Shown: positions 1 to 7,804 of the stretch, one piece after another | Layout of the letters: every line of letters starts with the position of its first letter | Position numbering within the stretch: position 1 is the stretch's first letter | Assembly (NCBI GenBank): GCA_963728365.1 | Contig: CAVSJI010000001.1 | Span: 558,001-622,000 of the forward strand | Source of the DNA: VRUE01 sp963728365 | Lineage (GTDB): Bacteria; Actinomycetota; Thermoleophilia; Solirubrobacterales; 70-9 | DNA length: 64,000 nt | Reading direction: 5' to 3' | The notes under the pieces: generated by a model | What the model was told of the DNA's origin: nothing | The model's input: only the letters and a program-made list of their open reading frames with translations | The model's database searches: none | Made by a program: the position numbers and the translations under genes

Positions 1-116
1 CCCGGCCCGATCGCGGCGGCGGCGTCCGCCCCCGACGCCCCCTGGTCGAGCTCCAGCCCCGTCCCATCCGGCAGCGTCACCGTGATCTTCCGCGTAGCAG
101 CCTCCATCCCGGCCAT
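1..116 (-). CDS. thrS: Threonine--tRNA ligase, N-terminal fragment (TGS domain)
   Basis: Only the first 38 codons lie in the window; the gene runs off the left edge. The reading frame from the ATG at 116 gives a start region with ITVTLPDG followed by an LELDQGASGADAAAAIG-type stretch, which is the ubiquitin-like TGS domain at the N-terminus of bacterial ThrRS. The enzyme charges tRNA-Thr in the cytosol. A second in-frame ATG at 107 is an equally possible start. The gene is downstream of the membrane-protein gene on the same strand, separated by 140 bp holding two tandem hairpins. Other TGS proteins (RelA, Obg-like) are possible but do not normally start with this domain. The assignment rests on about 35 residues. 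Confidence 0.7.
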   Translation of the reverse strand, partial: MAGMEAATRKITVTLPDGTGLELDQGASGADAAAAIGP

Positions 117-144
117 GCTACCCACGCCCCACCACCCCGGTGCG

Positions 145-181
145 GTCGCACTTTCCGCCGCTATCCGACGGATAGCGCGAC
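145..181. repeat. Intergenic palindrome, copy A
   Basis: Imperfect inverted repeat with outer arms GTCGC/GCGAC, an interrupted inner stem and a CTATC loop at 161-165. It lies between thrS and the membrane-protein gene. It has the architecture of the hairpin family that recurs through the window, with a shortened outer arm. Confidence 0.5.
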
Positions 182-214
182 ATCGACGCAGCGCCGCGCC
201 CCTTGGGGCGTTCC

Positions 215-254
215 GGTCGCACTTTTCTGCCGCTATCCGGCGGAAAGCGCGACC
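215..254. repeat. Intergenic palindrome, copy B
   Basis: Inverted repeat with outer arms GGTCGC/GCGACC, one mismatch, an inner stem that pairs CTTT with AAAG, and a CTATC loop at 233-237. It ends two bases before the stop codon of the membrane-protein gene (257). With copy A it forms a tandem pair 33 bp apart. It could also help end transcription of that gene, but no U-tract follows on either strand. Confidence 0.55.
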
Positions 255-256
255 TC

Positions 257-2116
257 TCAGCGTGGGGAGCCTTGGCGGGCTTGGCGGACCGCTATCAGGG
301 GGCACGGACTGTGCGGTGCAATCTTTCCTGGCTGGCGCCAGAGCGTGTATGGGCCGCTGACTCGTTGCAGGCGAAGGCCGGGAAACGGGGGGCGGCGCAC
401 GTTGCCTTCGGCGACCACATAGCGAACGCCTGTCGGCAGAGAGCTTTCGTCAGCGGGCTGGATGCAGACCCGGCCGCCGCGCAGCTCCCAGGAGATGTAG
501 GGCGTGCCGTGTTCGTCGGCGAGCAGTTGCCGCGAGGCGAGGACCAGGGTGGGGCCTTCGCCTACGTCGCCCCGTAGTCCGGTGAGGGCCGGCGAGTAGG
601 ACACCGGGCCGACCGGGGCGTTGGCGAGGGCGAGCAGCGAGCAGGCCCCCGCCGCCAGCAGGTAGAGCCAGGCAACCGGGCGGCGCAGCAGCGGCAGGAC
701 GATGACCAGCGCCGCCAGCGGGGCGCCGATCTCGATCGCCTTGGCCGCCGTGTAGGGCGTGCCGCCTATCCGGGCGGCGGCGTAGGCGAGCGCGGCGGCG
801 GCCAGGCCGGAGACCAGGGCGGTCTCGCGGCGGCGCAGGCAGACGACCAGGCCGTAGCCGAGCAGGATCGCGGCGAAGGCTGCGCCGAGGAAATAGCCGA
901 GCGCCGGGACGGCGCCGTCGCCGGGGCTGAGGCGGAAGTCGCCCGAGGGCCAGATGCCGAGCGCCTCGAAGGGCGAGATCTGGCCGAAGAGGTTGCCCAG
1001 GCCGGGGCCGTTGGGGTCGAAGGTCTCGAAGCTGTGGAAGTCGATCATCCGGCTCAGCTCGGGGGCGACGAAGATCGCGAAGACCAGGGATGCCCAAAGG
1101 ACGGGCCTCACAGTCGCGGGGCTCGTGGCGTTGACTGGCGAGGGCTCGTGCCTCACTGCCGCGGGTCCTGTCGCTGCAGGGGACCCACCACCCCTTCCGG
1201 TCGCTAAAGCGTCCTCAGGGGTGGTTCCCCCTACAGCGCCACCCGCGGACGGGAGGCAACGGCTCACGGCGAACTCCGCCACCGCCCAAAGGACGGCGGC
1301 GCCGAACAGCCAGAGGAGGCCCGGGAAGCTGTATGTGTAGACGCTGCCGACGGCGAGCAGGGCTGCCGGGACGAAGCGGAGGGGCAGGGATCTCCAGGTG
1401 GGGTTTGAGCTTGTCTCCCTCAGGGACAGGACGAAGGCCATGAAGAGAAGGGCTTGGAGGGTCTCCTTGAAGGCTCCCTGGGCGAAGTAGGAGGCCGTCA
1501 TGTAAGTGAGGCCGACCACCAGGGAAGCGGGGATGCGCAGGGCTGGGGTGTGCTCGGCGAAGACCGTGAGGGTTGTCAGGGTGGCGAGGACGGAGATCGC
1601 GATCGTCAGGCCGCTGAAGGCTTGAACGAGGTTGATGCCGAGGCCCTTGTGGAGGGCTACGGCGATTGCGTGCGGACCGAGGGGGTAACCCTGGTGAAGA
1701 AGCTGCGAGCCGTGGCCGTGGGCCAGGCGGTCGGCGGCCAGCAGGTGCTGGGACATGTCGGGGTTGAAGCTGGTGCCGAGGATGCCGAAGTGGCCTTCGG
1801 CGACGAACGGGAGCGCGGTCGCCGCAAGGGCGAGCAGCGCGATCGGCCAACCGACGCGCAGGGCTGCCGCCCAGCCTTCGACCCGTCGACGCAGATACAG
1901 GGCCGCCCCGATCGCGAGGGCCGGGACGAGGATCGCCGGGACGACGCCGTGCGCCGGCAGCCGCACCGTTCCCCAGCAGATCGCGCAGAGCAGGGCCAAA
2001 CCGACGGTGGGCGCCAACCACGACCAGCGGCGCACGCCGCAAAGCGCAATCGCCGCCTGCCCGATCGCCAGCGAGGCGAGGCAGACGGCCAGCACTGCTG
2101 CGTAAATCCCGATCAC
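257..2116 (-). CDS. Polytopic membrane protein, GT-C-like, function unknown
   Basis: The 619-residue product is almost entirely hydrophobic, with at least ten predicted membrane segments starting at residues 3-27. A first extracytoplasmic loop holds FNPDMSQHLLAADRL (about residues 117-131), with D120 and H124. Acidic residues in this loop are typical of GT-C lipid-linked glycosyltransferases, and the overall layout fits that fold. A low-complexity Gly/Ala/Thr/Pro loop sits near residues 290-340. The C-terminal 100 residues look like a soluble extracytoplasmic domain. I infer a membrane-bound sugar transferase or related envelope protein; the substrate cannot be read from the sequence. It is the last gene before thrS on this strand, but the hairpins between them suggest separate control. 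The start is the ATG at 2116. Confidence 0.6.
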   Translation of the reverse strand: MIGIYAAVLAVCLASLAIGQAAIALCGVRRWSWLAPTVGLALLCAICWGTVRLPAHGVVPAILVPALAIGAALYLRRRVEGWAAALRVGWPIALLALAATALPFVAEGHFGILGTSFNPDMSQHLLAADRLAHGHGSQLLHQGYPLGPHAIAVALHKGLGINLVQAFSGLTIAISVLATLTTLTVFAEHTPALRIPASLVVGLTYMTASYFAQGAFKETLQALLFMAFVLSLRETSSNPTWRSLPLRFVPAALLAVGSVYTYSFPGLLWLFGAAVLWAVAEFAVSRCLPSAGGAVGGTTPEDALATGRGGGSPAATGPAAVRHEPSPVNATSPATVRPVLWASLVFAIFVAPELSRMIDFHSFETFDPNGPGLGNLFGQISPFEALGIWPSGDFRLSPGDGAVPALGYFLGAAFAAILLGYGLVVCLRRRETALVSGLAAAALAYAAARIGGTPYTAAKAIEIGAPLAALVIVLPLLRRPVAWLYLLAAGACSLLALANAPVGPVSYSPALTGLRGDVGEGPTLVLASRQLLADEHGTPYISWELRGGRVCIQPADESSLPTGVRYVVAEGNVRRPPFPGLRLQRVSGPYTLWRQPGKIAPHSPCPLIAVRQARQGSPR

Positions 2117-2150
2117 AAGGCCGCGAGCCTAGATGGCAGGCAGGCCGGTA

Positions 2151-2223
2151 TGGGCGCTACTGGGCTCGAACCAGTGACCTCCAGCTTGTCGAGCTGGCGC
2201 TCTCCCAACTGAGCTAAGCGCCC
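2151..2223 (-). tRNA. tRNA-Val (anticodon GAC)
   Basis: A 73-base cloverleaf reads on the minus strand with 7-bp acceptor arms GGGCGCT/AGCGCCC, D-stem GCTC/GAGC, T-arm ACTGG-TTCGAGC-CCAGT and discriminator A. The anticodon stem CCAGC/GCTGG closes the 7-base loop TCGACAA, so the anticodon is GAC (plus-strand GTC at 2188-2190), reading GUC/GUU valine codons. The base at position 33 is C (plus-strand G at 2191) instead of the near-universal U33. CCA is not encoded. It lies 34 bp upstream of the membrane-protein gene. Confidence 0.9.
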
Positions 2224-2537
2224 CGGGGACTTGAATCTAGCGGAGAAGCCGCTCGGAGGGCCCGTCGCAAACCGCGCTCGCACGGGCTCAAGTCCGGCGC
2301 TGCAAGAGCCGATGCAACGGGTGCAACTTTCCAGCACACGCGGTGTTTACGTATCAGCATCGCCGATCCAGACTTGAGGACTGACGAGCCAGGGAAGCGA
2401 GTCTCACTTGGTGGCACGTCCTTCGGAGAAAGAGGGCCCCGCCAGGGGCCCTTTTCCGTGGCGAAGCGCGGGCCGCCCCGGCTCTGCCCGAGTGCAGGCC
2501 GTGAAAGGGAGGCGCCGGACGCTACGTTGGTCATCCA
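2224..2537. other. 314-bp gap with terminator; possible small RNA
   Basis: No convincing protein gene. A strong hairpin at 2433-2455 is followed by TTTT on the plus strand, yet no plus-strand gene precedes it. About 200 bp upstream contain further pairing, for example GGCCCGT near 2258 with ACGGGCT near 2280. An unannotated plus-strand RNA ending at about 2455 is possible. I do not recognise it as tmRNA, SRP RNA, 6S RNA or RNase P. Confidence 0.35.
2433..2455 (+). terminator. Rho-independent terminator-like hairpin
   Basis: Perfect 8-bp stem AGGGCCCC / GGGGCCCT with loop GCCA, followed by TTTTCC on the plus strand. The minus strand has a weaker CTCTTTCT tail, so the hairpin could work in both directions. 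Confidence 0.6.
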
Positions 2538-3080
2538 GTGTCAGTCGCAAGCGAACAGGGGCACCTCGTCGGCTTCCCGGGTCGCGGGTCCGACGAGGCC
2601 GCCGCGCCGCAGGCGAGCGAGGAGTCGGGCGGCGAGCGCCGCTGGGGCCTGCGCCTGCGTTCTCTGCGCGGCAAACAGGCGCTGATCCCCTCGTTGAGCG
2701 GCGAAGCGCGCGAGGAACGCGCCCAGGAGCGTGAGCGGGCAAAGCAGGCCGCCGCGGTCGAGGCCGCCAAGGTGGACTTCTTCGAGACGCCCGCGGGACG
2801 CGCCCGGCTCGCCTACAAGCGCGGCCACCAGCTCTTCCAGTACGAGCTCGCCGTCGGCGAGGTCGAGCCGACGGTCGTCGCCGGGCGGATCGGATCTCCG
2901 GCTCGCCAAACCAGCGACCCGGTCGACATCCTCAACTCAGTTACCGCCGAGGGCTGGAAGCTGGTCACCGGCAAGTTCTTCAGCTCGGAGATGCACGGCG
3001 GCGTGGTCGGCTGCTACCTCTTCAAGCGCTCGCAGAAACGGCGCCAGCCGATGAACAATCCCTGGCTGGCCGGGTCCTAA
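2538..3080 (+). CDS. Conserved hypothetical cytosolic protein
   Basis: The 180-residue product starts with a low-complexity charged region (to about residue 75) containing a Glu/Arg-rich helix, EAREERAQERERAKQ. A compact domain follows, from FFETPAGRARLAYKRG through ILNSVTAEGWKLVTG to the C-terminal CYLFKR. I recognise the combination of a TPAG-x-AR-x-A segment, an FQYE strand and a xxEGW strand as a short domain seen in actinobacterial hypothetical proteins, with no function known to me. No signal peptide or membrane segment. The GTG at 2538 is uncertain; the conserved part starts near codon 75, so a later start is possible. It runs co-directionally into the XRE gene 86 bp downstream. Confidence 0.6.
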   Translation: MSVASEQGHLVGFPGRGSDEAAAPQASEESGGERRWGLRLRSLRGKQALIPSLSGEAREERAQERERAKQAAAVEAAKVDFFETPAGRARLAYKRGHQLFQYELAVGEVEPTVVAGRIGSPARQTSDPVDILNSVTAEGWKLVTGKFFSSEMHGGVVGCYLFKRSQKRRQPMNNPWLAGS

Positions 3081-3165
3081 TTAGGGACTTCGCGCAACTA
3101 CATTGGGCTACTTGAGTTCTTCTCTATAGACCGCGGCGAGCGCGACGGGAAGCGTCCATGTTCGG

Positions 3166-3435
3166 ATGGCTCCCCGCAGCGAACCACAGCCCGCGCTTGG
3201 AATGGCGATCCGCCGCCTGCGAAAGGCGCGCCAGCTGAGCCAGGAGGAGCTTGGCCACCGGGCGGAGATCCACCCGACCTGGATCTCCCACATCGAGTCC
3301 GGTCGCACCAACCCCGCCTGGGGCACCGTGCGCCGCATCGCTCGCGTGCTCGAGGTGCGCCTCTCGGAGATCGTGCTGCTCGCCGAGAGCCTCGACGACG
3401 GGGGCGCCGCGGAGCCGGGCCGCTCGCCGGACTGA
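3166..3435 (+). CDS. XRE-family DNA-binding protein
   Basis: The 89-residue protein is essentially one Cro/C1-type helix-turn-helix (about residues 12-68): AIRRLRKARQLSQEELGHRA is the first helices plus turn and ISHIESGRTNPAWGTVRRIA the recognition helix and following helix. The LSQEEL and IESGRxNP signatures are typical of the family. There is no second domain, so it probably dimerises through the HTH and acts as a small transcriptional regulator. Target unknown. Residue 13 (ATG at 3202) is an alternative start. The gene stands alone between a hypothetical gene and the convergent dxs. Confidence 0.8.
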   Translation: MAPRSEPQPALGMAIRRLRKARQLSQEELGHRAEIHPTWISHIESGRTNPAWGTVRRIARVLEVRLSEIVLLAESLDDGGAAEPGRSPD

Positions 3436-3614
3436 GCCATGGGCACCGCGACGCGGCGCTCCTGGCGCCGGCGCGGCTAACGCAGCGGATTCGCGACGCT
3501 CCCTACGTGCGGATCCACATACATAGAGATGTCTCTCCTCCCTCGAGTAACCCCAGAAGAGACGCCGGCAGGCTAACCGATTGAGCGGTTTGACGCAAGA
3601 CGAAAACTGGGTAA

Positions 3615-5642
3615 TCAGCTCAGAGCCGGTTCGGCGGAGCGCGTCGCGGCGAGCACCCGCTCGGCGACGGCCTCGCCGCTGAGCCCAACCTCGGCGCGCA
3701 GCAGGCCCGGCTTGCCGTGGGTGACGTAGCGGTCCGGCAGGCCGACGCGCATCACCCGGGCGCGCTCCCTCGGGCCGTCCGCGAAGGCGTCCTCGAGGTG
3801 CTCGAGCGCGCCGGCGCCGAAGCCGCCGGGCAGCACGTTCTCCTCGATCGTCACCAGCAGATCGTGCTCGCGGGCGAGGCGCTCGAGCAGCTCGGCGTCG
3901 AGTGGCTTCGCAAAGCGGGCGTCGGCGACGGTCGGGGCGAGGCCGTGCTCGGCGAGGATCGCGGCCGCCTCGAGCGCCACCGCGACGCCGTAGCCGTAGC
4001 CGACCAGCGCCACCCGCTCGCCCTCGCGCAGCAGCTCGCCACGGCCGATCGGGATCTCCTCCGCCCGCGCCGGCAGCTCGACCCCCTCGGCCGCGCCGCG
4101 CGGGTAGCGCAGCGCCGCCGGCCCATCGTGGGCGATCGCCGTGCGCAGCATGTGGACCAGCATCGCCTCGTCGCGGGGCGCCATCACGACCACGTTGGGG
4201 ATCGGCCGGAAGTAGGAGACGTCGAAGGCCCCGTGGTGCGTCGGCCCGTCGTCGCCGACCAGGCCGGCGCGGTCCATCGCGAAGGTCACGTCGAGCTCCT
4301 GCAGGCAGACGTCGTGGATGATCTGGTCGTAGGCGCGCTGCAGGAAGGTCGAGTAGATCGCGCAGACCGGCTTCGCCCCCTGGATCGCCAGCCCCGAGGC
4401 GAGCAGCACCGCGTTCTGCTCGGCGATGCCGACGTCGTAGTACTGCTCGGGCTCGGAGTCGGCAAGCTTCTGCAGACCGGTCCCCCCCGCCATCGCCGCG
4501 GTGATCCCGACCACGCGCCGGTCGCGACGAGCCTCGGCGACCATCGCCTCGCCGAAGACCTTCGTGTACTGCGGCGGGGCGCTCGGCGCGGGCGGCGCCT
4601 CCAGTCTCTCCGGCGCGATCGCTTCGGGCGAGTCGGACTCGCGCACGGCGACCGGCTTGGCGGCGGCGGGCTCTCCGTTGACGATCGAGTTCGGCTTCGC
4701 GGCGTGCCATCTCTCCATGCCCTCGAGGCCCCCCTCCTCGGCCGGCGAGAAGCCCTTGCCCTTGACCGTGTGGATGTGGACGACGACCGGGCGGTCGGCG
4801 GCGAACGCCTCGCGCAGGGCCTCGCGCAGGGCGTGCACGTCGTGGCCGTCGATCACGCCCAGGTAGGCGAGGTCGAGCTCCTCGAAGAAGAGGCCGGGCG
4901 CCCAGTAGGCCTTGATCGCCGACTTGACCTCGGGGCCGAGCCGTTCGATCCGCTTGCCGAGCCCCAGCGGCAGCTTGGTCAACCGGTCCTCGACCCCCTC
5001 GCGGGCGTGGTAGAGGCGCGGGTTGAGGCGCACCCGGTTGAAGTAGCGCGAAAGCGCGCCGACGTTGGGTGAGATCGACATCCCGTTGTCGTTGAGCACG
5101 ATCACGACCGGCGTCTGCAGGCCCCCCGCCGCGTGCAGCGCCTCGTAAGCGACGCCGCCGGTCAGCGCCCCGTCGCCGATCACGGCAGCCACCTTCCCGT
5201 CCTCGCCGATCCCCTTGCGCATCGCCTCCTTCAGCCCGACCGCGTAGCCGATCGAGGTCGAGGCGTGGCCGGCGCCCATGATGTCGTGCTCGGACTCGAA
5301 GACCGAGCAGAAGGGAGCGAGGCCGCCGTGCTGGCGGATCGTCGGCAGGTCCGCGCGGCGCCCGGTGAGGATCTTGTGCGGGTAGGCCTGGTGGCCGACG
5401 TCCCAGAGCACCTTGTCGCGCGGCGAGTCGAGCAGGCTGTGCAGGGCGACGGCCAGCTCGCAGGTGCCCAGGTTGGCGCCGAAGTGGCCGCCGATCTCAC
5501 CGATCGTGTCGATGATGTAGGTGCGCATCTCCTGCGCGACCTGCTGCAGCTGCTCGTCGCTCAGCTCATGCAGGTCGGCGGGACCGTCGATCCCGTCGAG
5601 CAGGCGCTCGGCCGCTTCGTCCTGATGTTCGCTCTCGCTCAT
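3615..5642 (-). CDS. dxs: 1-deoxy-D-xylulose-5-phosphate synthase
   Basis: Condenses pyruvate and glyceraldehyde-3-phosphate in the first step of the MEP isoprenoid pathway, using thiamine diphosphate. The 675 residues show the family's landmarks: GHQAYPHKILTGR near the N-terminus, the ThDP motif GDGALTGG with LNDNGMSISPNVG, the catalytic Glu context GIAEQNAVLLASGLA, and DRAGLVGDDGPTHHGAFD in the pyrimidine-binding domain. A longer than usual Ala/Pro-rich linker sits between the first two domains (about residues 320-350). It is the last gene of a minus-strand operon and overlaps the prenyl synthase gene by 4 nt, placing the first MEP enzyme beside a prenyl-chain elongating enzyme. Confidence 0.95.
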   Translation of the reverse strand: MSESEHQDEAAERLLDGIDGPADLHELSDEQLQQVAQEMRTYIIDTIGEIGGHFGANLGTCELAVALHSLLDSPRDKVLWDVGHQAYPHKILTGRRADLPTIRQHGGLAPFCSVFESEHDIMGAGHASTSIGYAVGLKEAMRKGIGEDGKVAAVIGDGALTGGVAYEALHAAGGLQTPVVIVLNDNGMSISPNVGALSRYFNRVRLNPRLYHAREGVEDRLTKLPLGLGKRIERLGPEVKSAIKAYWAPGLFFEELDLAYLGVIDGHDVHALREALREAFAADRPVVVHIHTVKGKGFSPAEEGGLEGMERWHAAKPNSIVNGEPAAAKPVAVRESDSPEAIAPERLEAPPAPSAPPQYTKVFGEAMVAEARRDRRVVGITAAMAGGTGLQKLADSEPEQYYDVGIAEQNAVLLASGLAIQGAKPVCAIYSTFLQRAYDQIIHDVCLQELDVTFAMDRAGLVGDDGPTHHGAFDVSYFRPIPNVVVMAPRDEAMLVHMLRTAIAHDGPAALRYPRGAAEGVELPARAEEIPIGRGELLREGERVALVGYGYGVAVALEAAAILAEHGLAPTVADARFAKPLDAELLERLAREHDLLVTIEENVLPGGFGAGALEHLEDAFADGPRERARVMRVGLPDRYVTHGKPGLLRAEVGLSGEAVAERVLAATRSAEPALS

Positions 5643-6502
5643 TCGTTCCTGGTGAAGATGTAGTCCGCGATCCGCCTCAGATCGCCCGTCTCGCCGCCGG
5701 CCCCGGCCAGCGCCTCGCTCGCCTTGGCGTGGGACTCGGCCGCCAGCTCCCGCGCCCGCTCGAGCCCGAAGAGGCTGACGTAGGTGAGTTTGCCGTGTCG
5801 CTCGTCGGTTCCATGTCGCTTGCCGAGCTGCTCGGCGCTGCCGGTCACGTCGAGGATGTCGTCGACGATCTGAAACAGCACGCCGAGCTCGCCGGCGAAT
5901 TGGCGATAGGGAATTGTCTCAGGTTCCGCGACCCCCTCGAGGACCAGCGCCACGCCGACGCTGGCGGCGATCAGCCGGCCGGTCTTCAACTCGTGCAGGG
6001 CGCGCAGCCGCTCGGCATCGCGCTCGGCGATCGCCACGTCGACGTACTGGCCGCCGACCATGCCGTCGACGCCCGTCGCGGCGCTCAGCTCACGCAGCGC
6101 GCCGAGCACCCGGGACGGCTCCCCCGGCTGCTCGCAGGCGAGCCGCACCGCCTCGGCGAAGAGCCCGTCGCCAGCGAGGATCGCGACGTCCTCGCCGTAG
6201 CGGACGTGGGACGTCGGCCGCCCGCGACGCAGCTCGTCGTCATCCATCGCCGGCAGGTCGTCGTGGATCAGCGAGTAGGTATGGATCATCTCGATCGCAC
6301 AGGCGATCGGCAGCAGGCGCTCGGGCGGCGCGCCCAGCGCCCTGCCGGTCGCCAGCGTCAACACCGGGCGGACCCGCTTGCCACCGGCCAGCAGCGAGTA
6401 GCGCATCGCCTGCTCGAGCCCGGCCGCGGGCGCCGCCGCGGGGAAGCGCAAGCGCTCCAGCTCGGCGTCAACCAGGCCGCGCAGATCCTCCGGGTAGCTC
6501 AC
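5639..6502 (-). CDS. ispA: Polyprenyl synthetase (farnesyl/geranylgeranyl diphosphate synthase type)
   Basis: Trans-prenyltransferase that condenses IPP with allylic diphosphates in the cytosol. The 287 residues contain the first Asp-rich motif in LIHDDLPAMDDDELRRG and the second in LFQIVDDILDV, plus GGKRVRPVL near the N-terminus. Two extra residues between the Asps of the first motif (DDLPAMDD) match the bacterial IspA/GGPP group. Product chain length cannot be decided by reading. The GTG start at 6502 overlaps the stop of the small upstream gene (GTGA), and its own stop overlaps the dxs start, so the three are translationally coupled. Confidence 0.9.
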   Translation of the reverse strand: MSYPEDLRGLVDAELERLRFPAAAPAAGLEQAMRYSLLAGGKRVRPVLTLATGRALGAPPERLLPIACAIEMIHTYSLIHDDLPAMDDDELRRGRPTSHVRYGEDVAILAGDGLFAEAVRLACEQPGEPSRVLGALRELSAATGVDGMVGGQYVDVAIAERDAERLRALHELKTGRLIAASVGVALVLEGVAEPETIPYRQFAGELGVLFQIVDDILDVTGSAEQLGKRHGTDERHGKLTYVSLFGLERARELAAESHAKASEALAGAGGETGDLRRIADYIFTRNE

Positions 6503-6666
6503 CCGCCCGACTCGCGCAGGCTCCGGTTGGTCTCCTCGACCGCCTCGCCGGCCAGCTCGGCCGCCTCGCTCGCCAGCTGGGCGGCGCGGGCGTCGTCCAC
6601 CGAGGGATCCTCGAGCTCGCGGGCAATCGCTCCGAGCCGCTCGGAGATCTCGCGCAGGCGGCTCAC
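6499..6666 (-). CDS. Small helical protein, possible exonuclease VII small subunit
   Basis: A 55-codon gene from the GTG at 6666, reading MSRLREISERLGAIARELED then a second helix, AAQLASEAAELAGEAVEE. Two amphipathic helices with a Leu-Glu turn, and its place between nusB and the prenyl synthase gene, match XseB, which commonly sits here in bacteria. It is shorter than usual (XseB is about 70-80 residues) and no xseA is adjacent. It overlaps nusB by 4 nt upstream and the prenyl synthase by 4 nt downstream, so it is surely translated even if the name is wrong. Codon use matches its neighbours. Confidence 0.5.
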   Translation of the reverse strand: MSRLREISERLGAIARELEDPSVDDARAAQLASEAAELAGEAVEETNRSLRESGG

Positions 6667-7049
6667 CGGACGCCCTCCCCGTCGCGCTCGCGGGCGATCG
6701 CGCCGAGCACCCCGTTGACGAAGCCCGGCGCGTCGGCGCCGCAGTACTCCTTGGCGAGCTCCACCGCCTCGTCGATCGCCACCTCTACCGGCACGTCCTC
6801 GCTGTGCTCGATCTCATACAGGGCGACGCGCATCGCGTTGCGCTCCAGCGGCGCGATCCGCTCCAGCTCCCAGCCCTTGGCGTGGGCCGCGATCGCCGCG
6901 TCGAGCTCCTCGCGGTGCGCCTCGACACCGGCCACGAGCTGCTTGGTGAATGGCCGCGACTCGGCGACGAGCTCCTCGAGCGGGCGGCCGGTGACGTCGC
7001 GCTGGTAGCAGGCGAAGACGGCGTCACGGCGCTGGTCGGAGCGGCGCAT
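6663..7049 (-). CDS. nusB: Transcription antitermination factor NusB
   Basis: The 128-residue all-helical protein joins the NusA/NusE/NusG complex that protects rRNA transcripts from termination. The N-terminal RRSDQRRDAVFACYQRDV is the family's R-x-x-A-x-Q-x-L-Y-type start. The C-terminal RNAMRVALYEI, VAIDEAVELAKEY and FVNGVLGAIAR segments are characteristic of NusB. The start is the ATG at 7049. It follows efp by 103 bp on the same strand and overlaps the XseB-like gene by 4 nt, which is the common efp-nusB order. Confidence 0.92.
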   Translation of the reverse strand: MRRSDQRRDAVFACYQRDVTGRPLEELVAESRPFTKQLVAGVEAHREELDAAIAAHAKGWELERIAPLERNAMRVALYEIEHSEDVPVEVAIDEAVELAKEYCGADAPGFVNGVLGAIARERDGEGVR

Positions 7050-7152
7050 TGCGCCATTCTCGCGCTTTGCGCGGCTGGACGGCCCGCCGCTTGCGCCCGG
7101 TCATGCGGGAGGCTTTTAGCTCAACTCCGCCGATAGCCGTCGGCTGGGCGGC

Positions 7153-7713
7153 TCAGGCGCGCGAGACGTACTCGCCGCTGCGGGTGTCGACGCGGATCGT
7201 CTCGCCCTCCTCGATGAAGAGCGGCACCTGCACGGTCACCCCGGACTCCAGCGTCGCCGGCTTGTTGCCGCCGCCGGAGGCGGTGTCGCCCTTGACGCCG
7301 GGCTCGGTCTGGGAGACCTTCATCTCGATCGCGCTGGGGACCTGCACGTCGCTGGCCCGCTCGTCGACGAAGAGCACGTCGACCTCGTCGTTGGGCAGCA
7401 CCCAGCGCATCGCCTCGCCGGCCACCTCGCGCGGGATCTCGAGCTGCTCGTAGTCGCGCGTGTCCATGAGGACGACCGCGTCGCCAGAGTCGTAGAGGTA
7501 CTGCATCTTGCGCGACTCGGTGCGCACCGGGCGGAACTTCTCACCGGCGCGGAAGGTCTTGTCCTGCACGGTGCCGTCCTCGATCTTGCGCAGCTTGGTG
7601 CGCACGAAGGCACCGCCCTTGCCGGGCTTGACGTGCTGGAACTCGATGATCCGGAAGATCGTCCCGTCGATCTCGATGTGCGAGCCGTTGCGGAATTCGT
7701 TGGTGCCGATCAC
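7153..7713 (-). CDS. efp: Elongation factor P
   Basis: Relieves ribosome stalling at polyproline by binding between the P and E sites. The 186 residues start with VIGTNEFRNGSHIEIDG from the GTG at 7713 and show the KOW-like domain I with FQHVKPGKGGAFVRTKLRK, then the OB-fold domains II and III ending SGEYVSRA. The loop residue that is modified in some bacteria is K32 in PGKGG; no dedicated modification gene is visible nearby. The frame stays open far upstream, but homology begins at the GTG and a plus-strand gene begins at 7805, so the short form is chosen. Probable first gene of the nusB-dxs operon. Confidence 0.93.
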   Translation of the reverse strand: MIGTNEFRNGSHIEIDGTIFRIIEFQHVKPGKGGAFVRTKLRKIEDGTVQDKTFRAGEKFRPVRTESRKMQYLYDSGDAVVLMDTRDYEQLEIPREVAGEAMRWVLPNDEVDVLFVDERASDVQVPSAIEMKVSQTEPGVKGDTASGGGNKPATLESGVTVQVPLFIEEGETIRVDTRSGEYVSRA

Positions 7714-7804
7714 GGCGGCGAATCCTAGAGAGGCGACGCGGGGAGCGCCTTGTCCGAAGCGCAACACTTGGCGGCGGCGCGGGTCGTTAACGTGGAGGCA
7801 GGGA

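Noticed and set aside
2113..2770. Short frames on both strands around tRNA-Val
   Set aside because: They overlap the tRNA or the terminator and have Arg/Pro/Ser-rich translations typical of non-coding GC-rich DNA.
3477..3524. A 15-codon minus-strand frame after GAGGGAGGAGAG, upstream of dxs's 3' side
   Set aside because: Good ribosome-site-like sequence, but too short, with no homology and in a gap between convergent genes.
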